A stretch of DNA of 64,000 nt from Curtobacterium oceanosedimentum (lineage in GTDB: Bacteria; Actinomycetota; Actinomycetes; Actinomycetales; Microbacteriaceae), in the NCBI RefSeq assembly GCF_020297365.1, contig NZ_JAIXIG010000018.1:1-64000 (forward strand), written 5' to 3'. The notes below the pieces were generated by a model. The model saw nothing but the letters and a program-made list of their open reading frames with translations. It did no database searches and was not told where the DNA came from. Every line of letters starts with the position of its first letter. Within the stretch, counting starts at the first letter, position 1. The translations under genes were made by a program, and so were the position numbers. Below are positions 56,606 through 64,000 of the stretch, piece after piece.

Positions 56606-58036
56606 ATGCACCTGGGTGGTGAACTGCTCACCATCGGCGTGCTCTTCGTCATCGCCTACGTCCTGGGGCGCCTCGGCAAGACCATCGGGCTGCCCGCCAT
56701 CCCGATCTACATGGTGGTCGGACTCATCGCGAGTCCGCACACCCCGTGGATCGGCCTCAGCGTCGAGTCGCACACGATCGAGCTCATCGCGACGTTCGGG
56801 CTCATCCTGCTGCTGTTCAACCTCGGCCTGGAGTTCGACCAAGAGGAGTTCTACGGCAACGCCGGCAAGCTCCTGGCCTCCGGCGGCACGTACGTCCTCA
56901 TCAACATGGGCGTCGGGTTCGCCTTCGGCTTCTCGCTCGGTTGGGGCACCCGCGAAGCCTTGATCATCGCCGGCATGACGGCCACGTCGTCGAGCGCCAT
57001 CGTCACGAAGCTCCTCATCGAACTCCGGCGCCTGGCCAACGACGAGACCCCGATGATCCTCGGCGTCACCGTCATCGAGGACGTCTTCATCGCCGTCTAC
57101 CTGGCGGTCGTCTCGGTCGTGCTGTCCGGCGACACCAACGTCTGGGCCGTCGTCGGCAAGCTCGCACTCGCGTTCGGGTTCCTCATCGTGATGTTCACGC
57201 TCGCGCGCTTCGCGGGCAAGTGGGTCTCGAAGATCTTCGCCACCCGCGACGACGAGCTGTTCACGGTGCTGTTCTTCGGCCTCGCCGTCATGTTCGGTGG
57301 CATCGGCGACCTGCTCGGCGTGACCGACGCCATCGGTGCGTTCGTCATCGGCCTGCTCTGCGGAGCGACCCGCTACCGCGACCGCATCGAGCAGCTCGCC
57401 CTGCCGATGCGTGACGTCTTCGCCGCGTTCTTCTTCGTGAACTTCGGACTCGGACTCGACCTGTCGACCTTCGGCGAGGTCCTGTGGCCCGTCCTCGGTG
57501 CCATCGGCATGACGGTCGTGCTCAACGCGGTCGCCGGGCAGATCGTCGCGCGGATGAACGGCTTCAACCTGCAGCAGGGCATCAACACCGCCGTCATCCT
57601 GGTGAACCGCGGCGAGTTCGCGCTGATCCTCGCCACCCTGTCGGCTGCCGCCGGCCTGGAGGCGCGGATCACCGCCTTCGCGGGCCTCTACGTCCTGTGC
57701 ATGGCCGTGCTCGGTCCGCTGCTCGCCGTCAACTCCGAGCGGATCGGCCGCCTCGTGGTCCGGCCGGCCCGGCTCGTCCGCCTGCGCGGCCGCCGCTCGG
57801 CCGCCGCGACCGCGGCCGCCGACGCAGCCGAGGTCGAGAGCGAGGACGCGGCAGCCGCACGTCGGGCCGAGCGGGACCGCCAGTTCGCCGAGGAGTTCGC
57901 CCTCGTGGAGGCCGCTGGCAGGGACGACCGAGAGAATGAGGGGCCCGAGCCGACGTCCGATCCCGTGACGTCGCCGGTCGAGATCCCCACCGAGCGCCCC
58001 GAACGCCCGGTCCGACAGCGCGATCCGGAGTACTGA
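56606..58036 (+). CDS. KhtU/KefB-like K+(Na+)/H+ antiporter
   Basis: 476 residues, about 12 membrane helices in the first 390 (Na_H_exchanger, CPA2). Seen: LPAIPIYMVVGLIASPHTPWIGL, LILLLFNLGLEFDQEEF, IAGMTATSSSAIVTKLLIELRRL, VTDAIGAFVIGLLCGATRYRDRIEQL (the ion-binding Asp region), and NRGEFALILATLS. A soluble charged tail of about 80 residues, without a TrkA-N domain, follows; regulation is left to the separate upstream subunit. Overall a K+ efflux system. Confidence 0.91.
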   Translation: MHLGGELLTIGVLFVIAYVLGRLGKTIGLPAIPIYMVVGLIASPHTPWIGLSVESHTIELIATFGLILLLFNLGLEFDQEEFYGNAGKLLASGGTYVLINMGVGFAFGFSLGWGTREALIIAGMTATSSSAIVTKLLIELRRLANDETPMILGVTVIEDVFIAVYLAVVSVVLSGDTNVWAVVGKLALAFGFLIVMFTLARFAGKWVSKIFATRDDELFTVLFFGLAVMFGGIGDLLGVTDAIGAFVIGLLCGATRYRDRIEQLALPMRDVFAAFFFVNFGLGLDLSTFGEVLWPVLGAIGMTVVLNAVAGQIVARMNGFNLQQGINTAVILVNRGEFALILATLSAAAGLEARITAFAGLYVLCMAVLGPLLAVNSERIGRLVVRPARLVRLRGRRSAAATAAADAAEVESEDAAAARRAERDRQFAEEFALVEAAGRDDRENEGPEPTSDPVTSPVEIPTERPERPVRQRDPEY

Positions 58037-58041
58037 TACAG

Positions 58042-58818
58042 ATGTGGGCCGTTGCCCGACGACCGAGGTGGATCGCGCTGCTGCTGCTGGCGCTCGTGCT
58101 GGCGGGGGTGTTCGCGGGGCTGGGCAAGTGGCAGCTCGAGCGGAGCATCGCCAACGGCAAGCCCCTGCCGGCGACCACCGAGACGCGCAGGACCCTCGAG
58201 GCCGTGACCACGCCGGAACGGCCGGTCAGCGAGAGCCTCGCCGGCCAGAAGGTGACCGTCACCGGCACCTTCGTCGCTGGTGACACCACCGTCCTGACCG
58301 GCCGCACCGGGGGTGGGACCTACCAGACCGTCGGGCACCTGGTGGACTCGGATGGCGGGGCGAGCCTCCCGGTCGTCATCGGCTGGTCCGACCGACGGGC
58401 GGACGCCGTCGCCGGGGGCGAGCGCCTGGCGGACGGGCAGACGCTGACCGTCCAGGGCCGCTACTACCCGGCCGAGTCGCCCGACCAGGACGCCTACAAG
58501 GAGGCCGAGTTCTCGGCCGTCGCACCGGCACGGCTCGTCAACACCTGGCAGGCGTTCGACGACCGGATGTACCTCGGGTACGTCGTCGCCGACGGCACCA
58601 CCGCGGAGGCCGCCGACCTCGGCACCATCGCCGACCGTGCCCCGTCGCGCGAGGTCCAGTTCGACTGGCTCAACCTGTTCTACGCGATCGAGTGGGTCGT
58701 CTTCGCCGGCTTCGCCGTGTTCCTCTGGTACCGCTTCGTGAAGGACGCCTGGGAGCGCGAGCAGGAGGACGAGCGCGAGGCAGCGCTCGCCACCGAAGCC
58801 GACGCGCTCCGACGGTAG
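58042..58818 (+). CDS. SURF1-family cytochrome oxidase assembly protein
   Basis: 258 residues, ATG 58042, 5 nt after the antiporter stop. One membrane helix near each end (ALLLLALVLAGVFAGLGKWQLERS and WVVFAGFAVFLWYRFVKDAW) with an extracytoplasmic SURF1 domain between: GLGKWQLERSIANG, VTVTGTF and VIIGWSDRRADA-type motifs. SURF1 assists heme a insertion into cytochrome aa3 oxidase. A charged C-terminal tail follows the second helix. Confidence 0.9.
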   Translation: MWAVARRPRWIALLLLALVLAGVFAGLGKWQLERSIANGKPLPATTETRRTLEAVTTPERPVSESLAGQKVTVTGTFVAGDTTVLTGRTGGGTYQTVGHLVDSDGGASLPVVIGWSDRRADAVAGGERLADGQTLTVQGRYYPAESPDQDAYKEAEFSAVAPARLVNTWQAFDDRMYLGYVVADGTTAEAADLGTIADRAPSREVQFDWLNLFYAIEWVVFAGFAVFLWYRFVKDAWEREQEDEREAALATEADALRR

Positions 58819-58821
58819 GAT
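58816..58821 (+). promoter_or_regulatory. Leaderless-type -10 box of the DUF3817 gene
   Basis: TAGGAT spans the SURF1 stop codon (TAG at 58816-58818), then 7 nt and ATG 58829. Confidence 0.5.
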
Positions 58822-58828
58822 TGCCGAC

Positions 58829-59275
58829 ATGGCCCTGACCGTCCGACCCCGCGACATCCCCAAGATCCCGGGGGCGGTGAAGTGGTACCGCGTCTCGGCG
58901 TACATCACCGGTGTGCTGCTGCTGGCGCTGGCGGTCGAGATGGTCATCAAGTACACGCCGCTGCAGCTCGAGATGCAGCTCGGCAACGGCCCGTTCTTCG
59001 TGCCGAACGGCACCGCGGGCGAGACCCCCGGCACGTTCAACCTGTCGACGGCGATCCTGATCGCCCACGGCTGGCTGTACGTGCTCTACCTCTTCACGGA
59101 CTTCCGCCTGTGGAGCATCATGCGCTGGAGGCCGACGCGCTTCCTGCTCATCGCCCTCGGGGGCATCATCCCGTTCATGTCCTTCGTCGTCGAACACCGC
59201 ATGCAGCAGAAGGCCATGGACACCTACCACGAGCTGATCGCTGCGCAGCAGCGTGAGAAGGAGGCCGCTCGGTGA
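58829..59275 (+). CDS. DUF3817 membrane protein
   Basis: 148 residues, three membrane helices ([65 protein letters not shown]). The [16 protein letters not shown] and [10 protein letters not shown] motifs are diagnostic of DUF3817, a family of unknown function. The HRM region is cytoplasmic-edge. It overlaps guaA by 4 nt, a coupling worth noting as DUF3817 genes often sit beside guaA in actinobacteria. Confidence 0.88.
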   Translation: MALTVRPRDIPKIPGAVKWYRVSAYITGVLLLALAVEMVIKYTPLQLEMQLGNGPFFVPNGTAGETPGTFNLSTAILIAHGWLYVLYLFTDFRLWSIMRWRPTRFLLIALGGIIPFMSFVVEHRMQQKAMDTYHELIAAQQREKEAAR

Positions 59276-60852
59276 GCGAGACCGAACAGCGCCCCGTCCT
59301 CGTCGTCGACTTCGGCGCCCAGTACGCGCAACTGATCGCACGTCGCGTGCGTGAGGCGAACGTCTACAGCGAGATCGTGCCGCACTCCGTCACCGCGGAC
59401 GAGATCCGCGCGAAGGACCCGGCCGCGATCGTGCTGTCCGGCGGGCCGTCGTCCGTGTACGAGGACGGCGCACCGTCGCTCGACGGCGAGATCCTCGAGC
59501 TCGGCGTCCCCGTGCTCGGCATCTGCTACGGCTTCCAGGCCATGGCGACCGCCCTGGGCGGCGAGGTCGCGAACACCGGACTGCGTGAGTACGGCGCGAC
59601 CGCGGTCGACGTCACCGGGACCGACAGCGTCCTGCTCGGCGGACAGCCCGGGTCGCAGGTCACGTGGATGTCGCACGGCGACTCCGTGGCGAAGGCCCCG
59701 GAGGGCTTCGAGGTCCTCGCCTCGAGCGCCTCGACGCCCGTGGCGGCGTTCGCCTCCGACGAGCGCAAGCTCTACGGCGTGCAGTGGCACCCCGAGGTGA
59801 AGCACTCCGTGTTCGGCCAGGCCGTGCTCGAGAACTTCCTGCACCGTGCCGCTGGCCTGCCCGGCGACTGGAACTCGAGCAACGTCATCGAGGAGCAGGT
59901 CGCCCGCATCCGCGAGCAGGTCGGCTCCGCCCGGGTCATCGCCGGGTTGTCCGGCGGGGTCGACTCCGCCGTCGCCGCTGCCCTGGTGCACAAGGCCGTC
60001 GGCGACCAGCTGACCTGCGTCTTCGTCGACCACGGTCTCCTCCGCGCCGACGAGCGCAAGCAGGTGGAAGAGGACTACGTCGCCTCCACGGGCGTGCGGC
60101 TCATCACGGTCGACGCCGAGCAGCAGTTCCTCGACGCGCTCGCCGGCGTGAGCGACCCGGAGCAGAAGCGCAAGATCATCGGCCGCGAGTTCATCCGCAC
60201 CTTCGAAGGGGCTGCCGAGGCGCTCGTGCTCGAGGCCCGCGGTGACGACGAGGCGGGCGAGGTCAAGTTCCTCGTGCAGGGCACCCTCTACCCCGACGTC
60301 GTCGAGTCCGGCGGCGGAGCGGGCACCGCGAACATCAAGTCGCACCACAACGTCGGCGGCCTGCCCGAGGACATGACGTTCGAGCTCGTCGAGCCGCTGC
60401 GCACCCTGTTCAAGGACGAGGTCCGTGCCGTCGGTCGCGAGCTCGGGCTGCCCGAGGTCATCGTCGGTCGTCAGCCGTTCCCCGGCCCGGGGCTCGGCAT
60501 CCGCATCGTCGGCGAGGTCACGAAGGACCGCCTCGAGCTGCTCCGCGCCGCCGACAAGATCGCCCGCGAGGAGCTCACCGCGGCCGGCCTCGACGAGGAG
60601 ATCTGGCAGTGCCCGGTCGTGCTGCTCGCCGACGTCCGCTCCGTGGGCGTGCAGGGTGACGGCCGGACCTACGGGCACCCGATCGTGCTCCGTCCGGTCT
60701 CCTCCGAGGACGCCATGACCGCCGACTGGACGCGTCTGCCGTACGACACCCTGGCGAAGATCTCGAACCGCATCACGAACGAGGTGCCCGACGTCAACCG
60801 GGTCGTGCTCGACGTCACGTCGAAGCCGCCGGGAACGATCGAGTGGGAGTGA
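59272..60852 (+). CDS. guaA: GMP synthase (glutamine-hydrolysing)
   Basis: 526 residues from GTG 59272. Class I glutamine amidotransferase domain about 1-200 ([33 protein letters not shown], catalytic Cys in [10 protein letters not shown], His/Glu in QWHPEVKHS). ATP-pyrophosphatase domain with [14 protein letters not shown]-terminal dimerisation domain ending [13 protein letters not shown]. Converts XMP to GMP, following IMP dehydrogenase. Terminator at 60868. Confidence 0.97.
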   Translation: MSETEQRPVLVVDFGAQYAQLIARRVREANVYSEIVPHSVTADEIRAKDPAAIVLSGGPSSVYEDGAPSLDGEILELGVPVLGICYGFQAMATALGGEVANTGLREYGATAVDVTGTDSVLLGGQPGSQVTWMSHGDSVAKAPEGFEVLASSASTPVAAFASDERKLYGVQWHPEVKHSVFGQAVLENFLHRAAGLPGDWNSSNVIEEQVARIREQVGSARVIAGLSGGVDSAVAAALVHKAVGDQLTCVFVDHGLLRADERKQVEEDYVASTGVRLITVDAEQQFLDALAGVSDPEQKRKIIGREFIRTFEGAAEALVLEARGDDEAGEVKFLVQGTLYPDVVESGGGAGTANIKSHHNVGGLPEDMTFELVEPLRTLFKDEVRAVGRELGLPEVIVGRQPFPGPGLGIRIVGEVTKDRLELLRAADKIAREELTAAGLDEEIWQCPVVLLADVRSVGVQGDGRTYGHPIVLRPVSSEDAMTADWTRLPYDTLAKISNRITNEVPDVNRVVLDVTSKPPGTIEWE

Positions 60853-60867
60853 TGCTCCCCTGAGTCC

Positions 60868-60904
60868 CGAGGGCCCGGTGCGCAGTATGCGCGCCGGGCC
60901 CTCG
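60868..60904. terminator. Terminator after guaA
   Basis: CGAGGGCCCGG (60868-60878) pairs with CCGGGCCCTCG (60894-60904); inner GCGC/GCGC helix, 5-nt loop. Confidence 0.85.
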
Positions 60905-61154
60905 TGCGTCCGGGTGCGCGCGGGCGTGGGCGGCGTGCGGCGTGGTGATCGGTCACGACGCCCCGCGCCGATGACGTCGAGCGGTCACGCAGAGTCGTTC
61001 GGGGGAGCGCGGGGCGACGGCGCGTGACCGGTCACCCGAGTGCGGGCGGAGTTTCGCGCGACTGCGGCCGGCCCCGCGGCGACCGAGACCGGCCCCGAGC
61101 CGACCCGGACCCACCCGCGGGGCCGCCCACCCGCCGGTCGTCCACCCGGGAACG
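60905..61154. other. Convergent gap between guaA and the Bax-1 gene
   Basis: No gene supported. It holds a perfect 12-bp palindrome GTGACCGGTCAC (61024-61035) and a one-base variant GTGATCGGTCAC (60945-60956), with a further GGTCAC half-site near 60983. Very GC-rich otherwise. Confidence 0.6.
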
Positions 61155-61188
61155 ACGAAGGGCCCCGGCGTGTGCCGGGGCCCTTCGT
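61155..61188 (-). terminator. Terminator of the Bax inhibitor-1 gene
   Basis: Perfect 15-bp stem (61155-61169 with 61174-61188), 4-nt loop, 16 nt beyond the minus-strand stop. Confidence 0.85.
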
Positions 61189-61204
61189 GTCGTGCTGGCG
61201 AGAC

Positions 61205-62071
61205 CTACTCGCGGTTGCTCGCCAGGATCGCGAGGATGCGCAGGATCTCGATGTACAGCCAGACGACCGTCACGATGAGGCCGAACGCCGCGGTCCAGGC
61301 GTAGATGCGGGGTGCGCCGCGCTCGACACCGGTCTTGATCTGGTCGAAGTCCAGGACCAGCGAGTACGCGGCCATCACGACGACGAAGATGCCGATGAGG
61401 ACGCCGAGCGGGATGCCGAAGATCGTGATGCCACGGAGACCGAACGCCGAGTCGGTGACGCCGGTGAGCATCAGGACCATGTTCACGAGCGAGAACGCCA
61501 GGTAGCCGACGCCCGCGATGATGAAGAAGCGGGTGGCCTTCGGCGTCGCGCGGATCTTGCCGGACCGGAACAGCAGCAGGGTGACGAAGAACACGCCCAG
61601 GGTGCCGAACACAGCCTGCGCGACGATGCCGTCAGCCTGTGGGATCGCGGTCTGGAAGAAGTTCGAGATGCCACCGACGAACAGTCCCTCGAAGAACGCG
61701 TACGTCAGGATCAGGCCCGGCGACGGCTTCTTCTTGAAGGTGTTGACGAGCGCCAGGACGAACCCGACGAGCGCGCCGACGACCCAGACGATCGGGGGCA
61801 GGTTCCAGCCGGCCACCGCACCGACGAGGAGCACGCCGAAGGCGAGCAGCGTCTTGACGATGGTGTCCTCGTACGACATGCGGTCCGTGTCGACCGTGGA
61901 GGCCGCGGGACGGTCGTACATGTACTGCAGCTGCTCGGGGGTCATGCCGCCCTGAGCCTGCCGCGGGGTCTGTCCCCAGCCGGCCTGCTGCTGACCAGCG
62001 CCGCCGCCCCAGGCGTTGCGTCCCTGGTCGTTGAAGGCGGGGGACTGGTCGAAACCGGGCTTGAAGGCCAT
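61205..62071 (-). CDS. Bax inhibitor-1/YccA-type membrane protein
   Basis: 288 residues, ATG at 62071. Gln/Gly-rich cytoplasmic N-terminus (NAWGGGAGQQQAGWGQTPRQAQGG) of about 50 residues, then seven membrane helices (VKTLLAFGVLLVGAVAGWNLPP; YAFFEGLFVGGISNFFQ; LVLDFDQIKTGVERGAPRIYAWTAAFGL; VWLYIEILRILAIL). The Asp pair in LDFDQIK-type motif and C-terminal EILRILAIL are family features. The BI-1 family includes pH-gated Ca2+ leak channels; the role in actinobacteria is unknown. Confidence 0.88.
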   Translation of the reverse strand: MAFKPGFDQSPAFNDQGRNAWGGGAGQQQAGWGQTPRQAQGGMTPEQLQYMYDRPAASTVDTDRMSYEDTIVKTLLAFGVLLVGAVAGWNLPPIVWVVGALVGFVLALVNTFKKKPSPGLILTYAFFEGLFVGGISNFFQTAIPQADGIVAQAVFGTLGVFFVTLLLFRSGKIRATPKATRFFIIAGVGYLAFSLVNMVLMLTGVTDSAFGLRGITIFGIPLGVLIGIFVVVMAAYSLVLDFDQIKTGVERGAPRIYAWTAAFGLIVTVVWLYIEILRILAILASNRE

Positions 62072-62107
62072 GGTGTCCTCTTCCTAGGAGATTGGAGTCC
62101 TCTCAGC

Positions 62108-63088
62108 CTAGGTGCGCTGGGTCGCGGAAGGCTGAGGATTCGCGGCAAGCGGACGCGGGCTCGGGGGCCCCGCCGCCGGAAGCCTAGGGGCGTCCTCTGC
62201 ACGGCTGCCCCGAACACGTCGAGAGTCCGCTGCCGACCCTGACGGCACCGCCGGGTACAGCCAGGTGACCAGGGCGACCGAGATCGTCATGAGCAGGAAC
62301 CACGCCACGATCTTCGTCGCGGACACCGGCTGCCACACCGCGAGCTGCGCCGGGTAGCTCCACGCCCCGGCCCAGGTGGCCACGTTCTCGGCTGCCCAGA
62401 TGAACACCGCGACGAGGGCCATCGCGACGAGCACGGGCATCCGCACCGTCGCCCGGTGGACCCGGACGTGCATGGTGGTCCGGGCGAACAGCAGCAGCAC
62501 GAGGGCGAGCAACGGGAACCGGGCATCGGCGACGAAGTGGTGCGCGAAGAAGTTCAGGTAGATCCCGGCCGCCACCACCGCCAGCAGCCACTGCCGTGGG
62601 TACCGGTCGAACCGCAGGTCGAACAGGCGGTACACCCGCACCATGTACGAGCCGACGGCGCCGTACATGAACCCCGAGAAGAGCGGGACCCCGGCGACGA
62701 CGAGCAGCCCGCCCGGCTCGTACGTCCACGAGCCCATGTGCGTCTTGAACACCTCCATCGCGGTCCCGACGACGTGGAACAGGAGCACGACCCGGAGTTC
62801 ACGGACGGTCTCGAGCCCGCACACGAGCATGCCGACCTGCAGGAGCACGGCCGCGACGGTGAGCACGTCGTTCCGCATCGCGGCCGGCACGGTCAGGTGC
62901 GCCACGGCCATCGTCGCGAGCAGCAGCGCCCCGAACGCGCACGCCCAGGCCTGCTTCGCGCCGAACACCAGGAACTCGGTCACGAACACCCGCACGGGGC
63001 GGTGCGGCTGGTGTCCGGCATCGAGCACCCGCCGGGCGGCTCGGTCGATCCGGGCCTCGACGGCGGTGGACAGGGATCGGACGGTCAT
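62108..63088 (-). CDS. DUF817 membrane protein
   Basis: 326 residues from ATG at 63088; an upstream in-frame start at 63196 would overlap the divergent gene's start and adds a low-complexity arginine stretch. About eight membrane helices. FVTEFLVFGAKQAWACAFGALLLATM, EVFKTHMGSWTYEPGGLLVVAGVPLFSGFMYGAVGSYMVRVYRLF and NFFAHHFVADAR match DUF817, of unknown function. A Pro/Arg/Ala-rich tail (about 45 residues) ends the protein. GAGCAT (minus, 63095-63100) is 6 nt before the ATG. Confidence 0.85.
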   Translation of the reverse strand: MTVRSLSTAVEARIDRAARRVLDAGHQPHRPVRVFVTEFLVFGAKQAWACAFGALLLATMAVAHLTVPAAMRNDVLTVAAVLLQVGMLVCGLETVRELRVVLLFHVVGTAMEVFKTHMGSWTYEPGGLLVVAGVPLFSGFMYGAVGSYMVRVYRLFDLRFDRYPRQWLLAVVAAGIYLNFFAHHFVADARFPLLALVLLLFARTTMHVRVHRATVRMPVLVAMALVAVFIWAAENVATWAGAWSYPAQLAVWQPVSATKIVAWFLLMTISVALVTWLYPAVPSGSAADSRRVRGSRAEDAPRLPAAGPPSPRPLAANPQPSATQRT

Positions 63089-63183
63089 GCGGCGATGCTC
63101 GGACCACAGCCTGGGAACGACGGCCCGCCGCCGGACGCGTGTGTCCCGCGACACAGCCGGTCCACCGGTCACCCGCGGCAAGT

Positions 63184-63189
63184 AGGGTC
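63184..63189 (+). promoter_or_regulatory. Leaderless-type -10 box of the phosphodiesterase gene
   Basis: TAGGGT, 6 nt, ATG 63196. Confidence 0.5.
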
Positions 63190-63195
63190 GCGCCA

Positions 63196-64000
63196 TGACC
63201 CTCGTGATCGCCCACCGCGGTGCACCCGGCTACCGCCCCGAGCACTCCCGGAGCGCGTACGAGCTCGCGATCGAACTCGGTGCGGACGCGATCGAACCGG
63301 ATCTCGTGCCGACGAAGGACGGCGTGCTGGTGCTCCGCCACGAGAACGAGGTCTCCGGCACCACGGACGTCGCCGACCACCCCGAGTTCCGGCACCTGCG
63401 CACGACGAAGACCGTCGACGGTCAGACGGTGACGGGGTGGTTCACCGAGGACTTCACCTGGGCCGAGCTCCGGACGCTCCGGACCCGCGAACGCCTGCCG
63501 GTCCTGCGACCCGACTCGGCCGCGCACGACGGCGAGCAGCCGGTCCTGCGCCTCGAGGACCTGCTCGCGATCCTCGACGCCGCACCCCGCCCCGTGGGAC
63601 TCGTCGCCGAGGTCAAGCACGCCGCGTACTTCGAGCGCGCCGGGTTCCCGATGGGCGAACTGGTCGACGCCGCCCTCGGCGGGGCCGGGTGGCGGCACGA
63701 CGACCGCCTGACCGTCGAGAGCTTCGAGAAGGGCGTGCTCCGTGACCTGCGCGAGCGCGGCACGGGCGGACGGCTCGTGTACCTCCAGGAGGCCCGGGGC
63801 AGCGCCCCGGACGAGGTCGCGACCCACGGGTCGCTGGCTCCCACGTACGCCGCCGAGCGATCCGACGACGCGCTCGCGTCGTTCGCCACCGAGTTCCACG
63901 GCATCAGCGTCGACCTCGGGACCCTGATGGCCGGGGTCGACACCGTCGCACTCGACGACCCGTCACCGGTGCGGAGCGGGATCGTCGACCGCGCGCACGC
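63196..64000 (+). CDS. glpQ: Glycerophosphodiester phosphodiesterase (3' end outside window)
   Basis: 268 codons are visible from ATG 63196 and the frame runs off the window. It cleaves glycerophosphodiesters to glycerol-3-phosphate and an alcohol. GDPD-fold catalytic motifs are present: VIAHRGAPGYRPEHSRSAY (His-Arg and the first-shell Glu), GADAIEPDLVPTKDGVLVLRHENEVSGTTDVA (Glu-x-Asp metal ligands, catalytic His) and GLVAEVKH. The long loop after SGTTDVA is typical of GlpQ-type periplasmic/secreted forms, yet no signal peptide is seen here, so a cytoplasmic location is likely. Its product is the substrate of glpD at 53333. Confidence 0.9.

Noticed and set aside
57650..57665. Copy of the dispersed GCCTGGAGGCGCG element
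   Set aside because: Lies within the antiporter coding sequence and encodes conserved residues; likely coincidence.
63160..63174. PHO box before glpQ (GTCCACC and GTCACCC)
   Set aside because: The two units are 8 nt apart instead of 11 and each deviates from GTTCACC.

Overview
The window is about 70% GC and reads as the chromosome of a high-GC actinobacterium, most likely family Microbacteriaceae and tentatively Curtobacterium-like. Supporting signs are the gene order of the ribosomal region (no rpsN in the spc block, no rpsD in the alpha block), the actinobacterial string rplM-rpsI-glmM-coaA-glmS-acpS-alr-tsaE-tsaB-rimI-tsaD-groS, the many GTG/TTG starts, the GuaB3 and DUF3817 genes, and start codons that sit 6-7 nt behind a -10 hexamer (leaderless style). 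The genus is inferred from memory of these layouts and was not tested by any search.

Layout. 1-720: the end of a DarT/DUF4433-like ADP-ribosyltransferase gene. 1242-10852: S10 and spc ribosomal protein operons (rpsJ to rplO). 11000-13747: secY-adk-map. 14071-15369 (minus): LytR-CpsA-Psr cell-wall enzyme. 15661-18860: infA, rpmJ, rpsM, rpsK, rpoA, rplQ. 19002-21099: FUSC-type membrane protein and truA. 21211-24336: a large secreted ExeM/NucH-type nuclease with an LAFTG cell-wall sorting signal. 24658-25628: rplM-rpsI. 25651-36828: an envelope and tRNA-modification block (glmM, coaA, a glutathione peroxidase, glmS, acpS, two tandem alanine racemases, tsaE, tsaB, rimI, tsaD). 36942-40469: DUF4190 protein, THUMP-like methyltransferase, groS with two CIRCE elements, rarD. 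40592-48858: a branched-chain amino acid ABC transporter whose binding-protein gene is separated from the permease/ATPase operon by an SDR gene and guaB. 49304-52142: a VanX-like dipeptidase, a third alanine racemase and a D-Ala-D-Ala ligase in one overlapping operon. 52152-60852: guaB3, glpD, a KhtTU-like K+/H+ antiporter, SURF1, DUF3817, guaA. 61205-64000: Bax inhibitor-1 protein, DUF817 protein and a truncated glycerophosphodiester phosphodiesterase.

How it fits together. The first third is translation and secretion machinery. The middle makes cell-wall precursors (UDP-GlcNAc by GlmS/GlmM, D-Ala by three Alr paralogues, D-Ala-D-Ala by Ddl, polymer attachment by LCP) and the tRNA t6A modification (TsaB/D/E). 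Guanine nucleotide synthesis is represented three times (guaB, guaB3, guaA).

Most interesting signals: a DarT-like toxin-family gene next to the S10 operon; three divergent Alr paralogues, possibly tied to the unusual D-amino acids of Microbacteriaceae peptidoglycan; two arrays of the same GACGCCGNCGTGTTGC repeat, both between convergent genes; a dispersed GCGCCTCCAGGCC element in at least seven gaps; matching bipartite sites (GAAAC/GTCAC spaced 6) in front of both halves of the split amino-acid transporter; palindromic GACACCGTGTC sites over the guaB3 promoter; and a recurrent leaderless promoter pattern. No tRNA, rRNA, insertion sequence, prophage or CRISPR array was seen.
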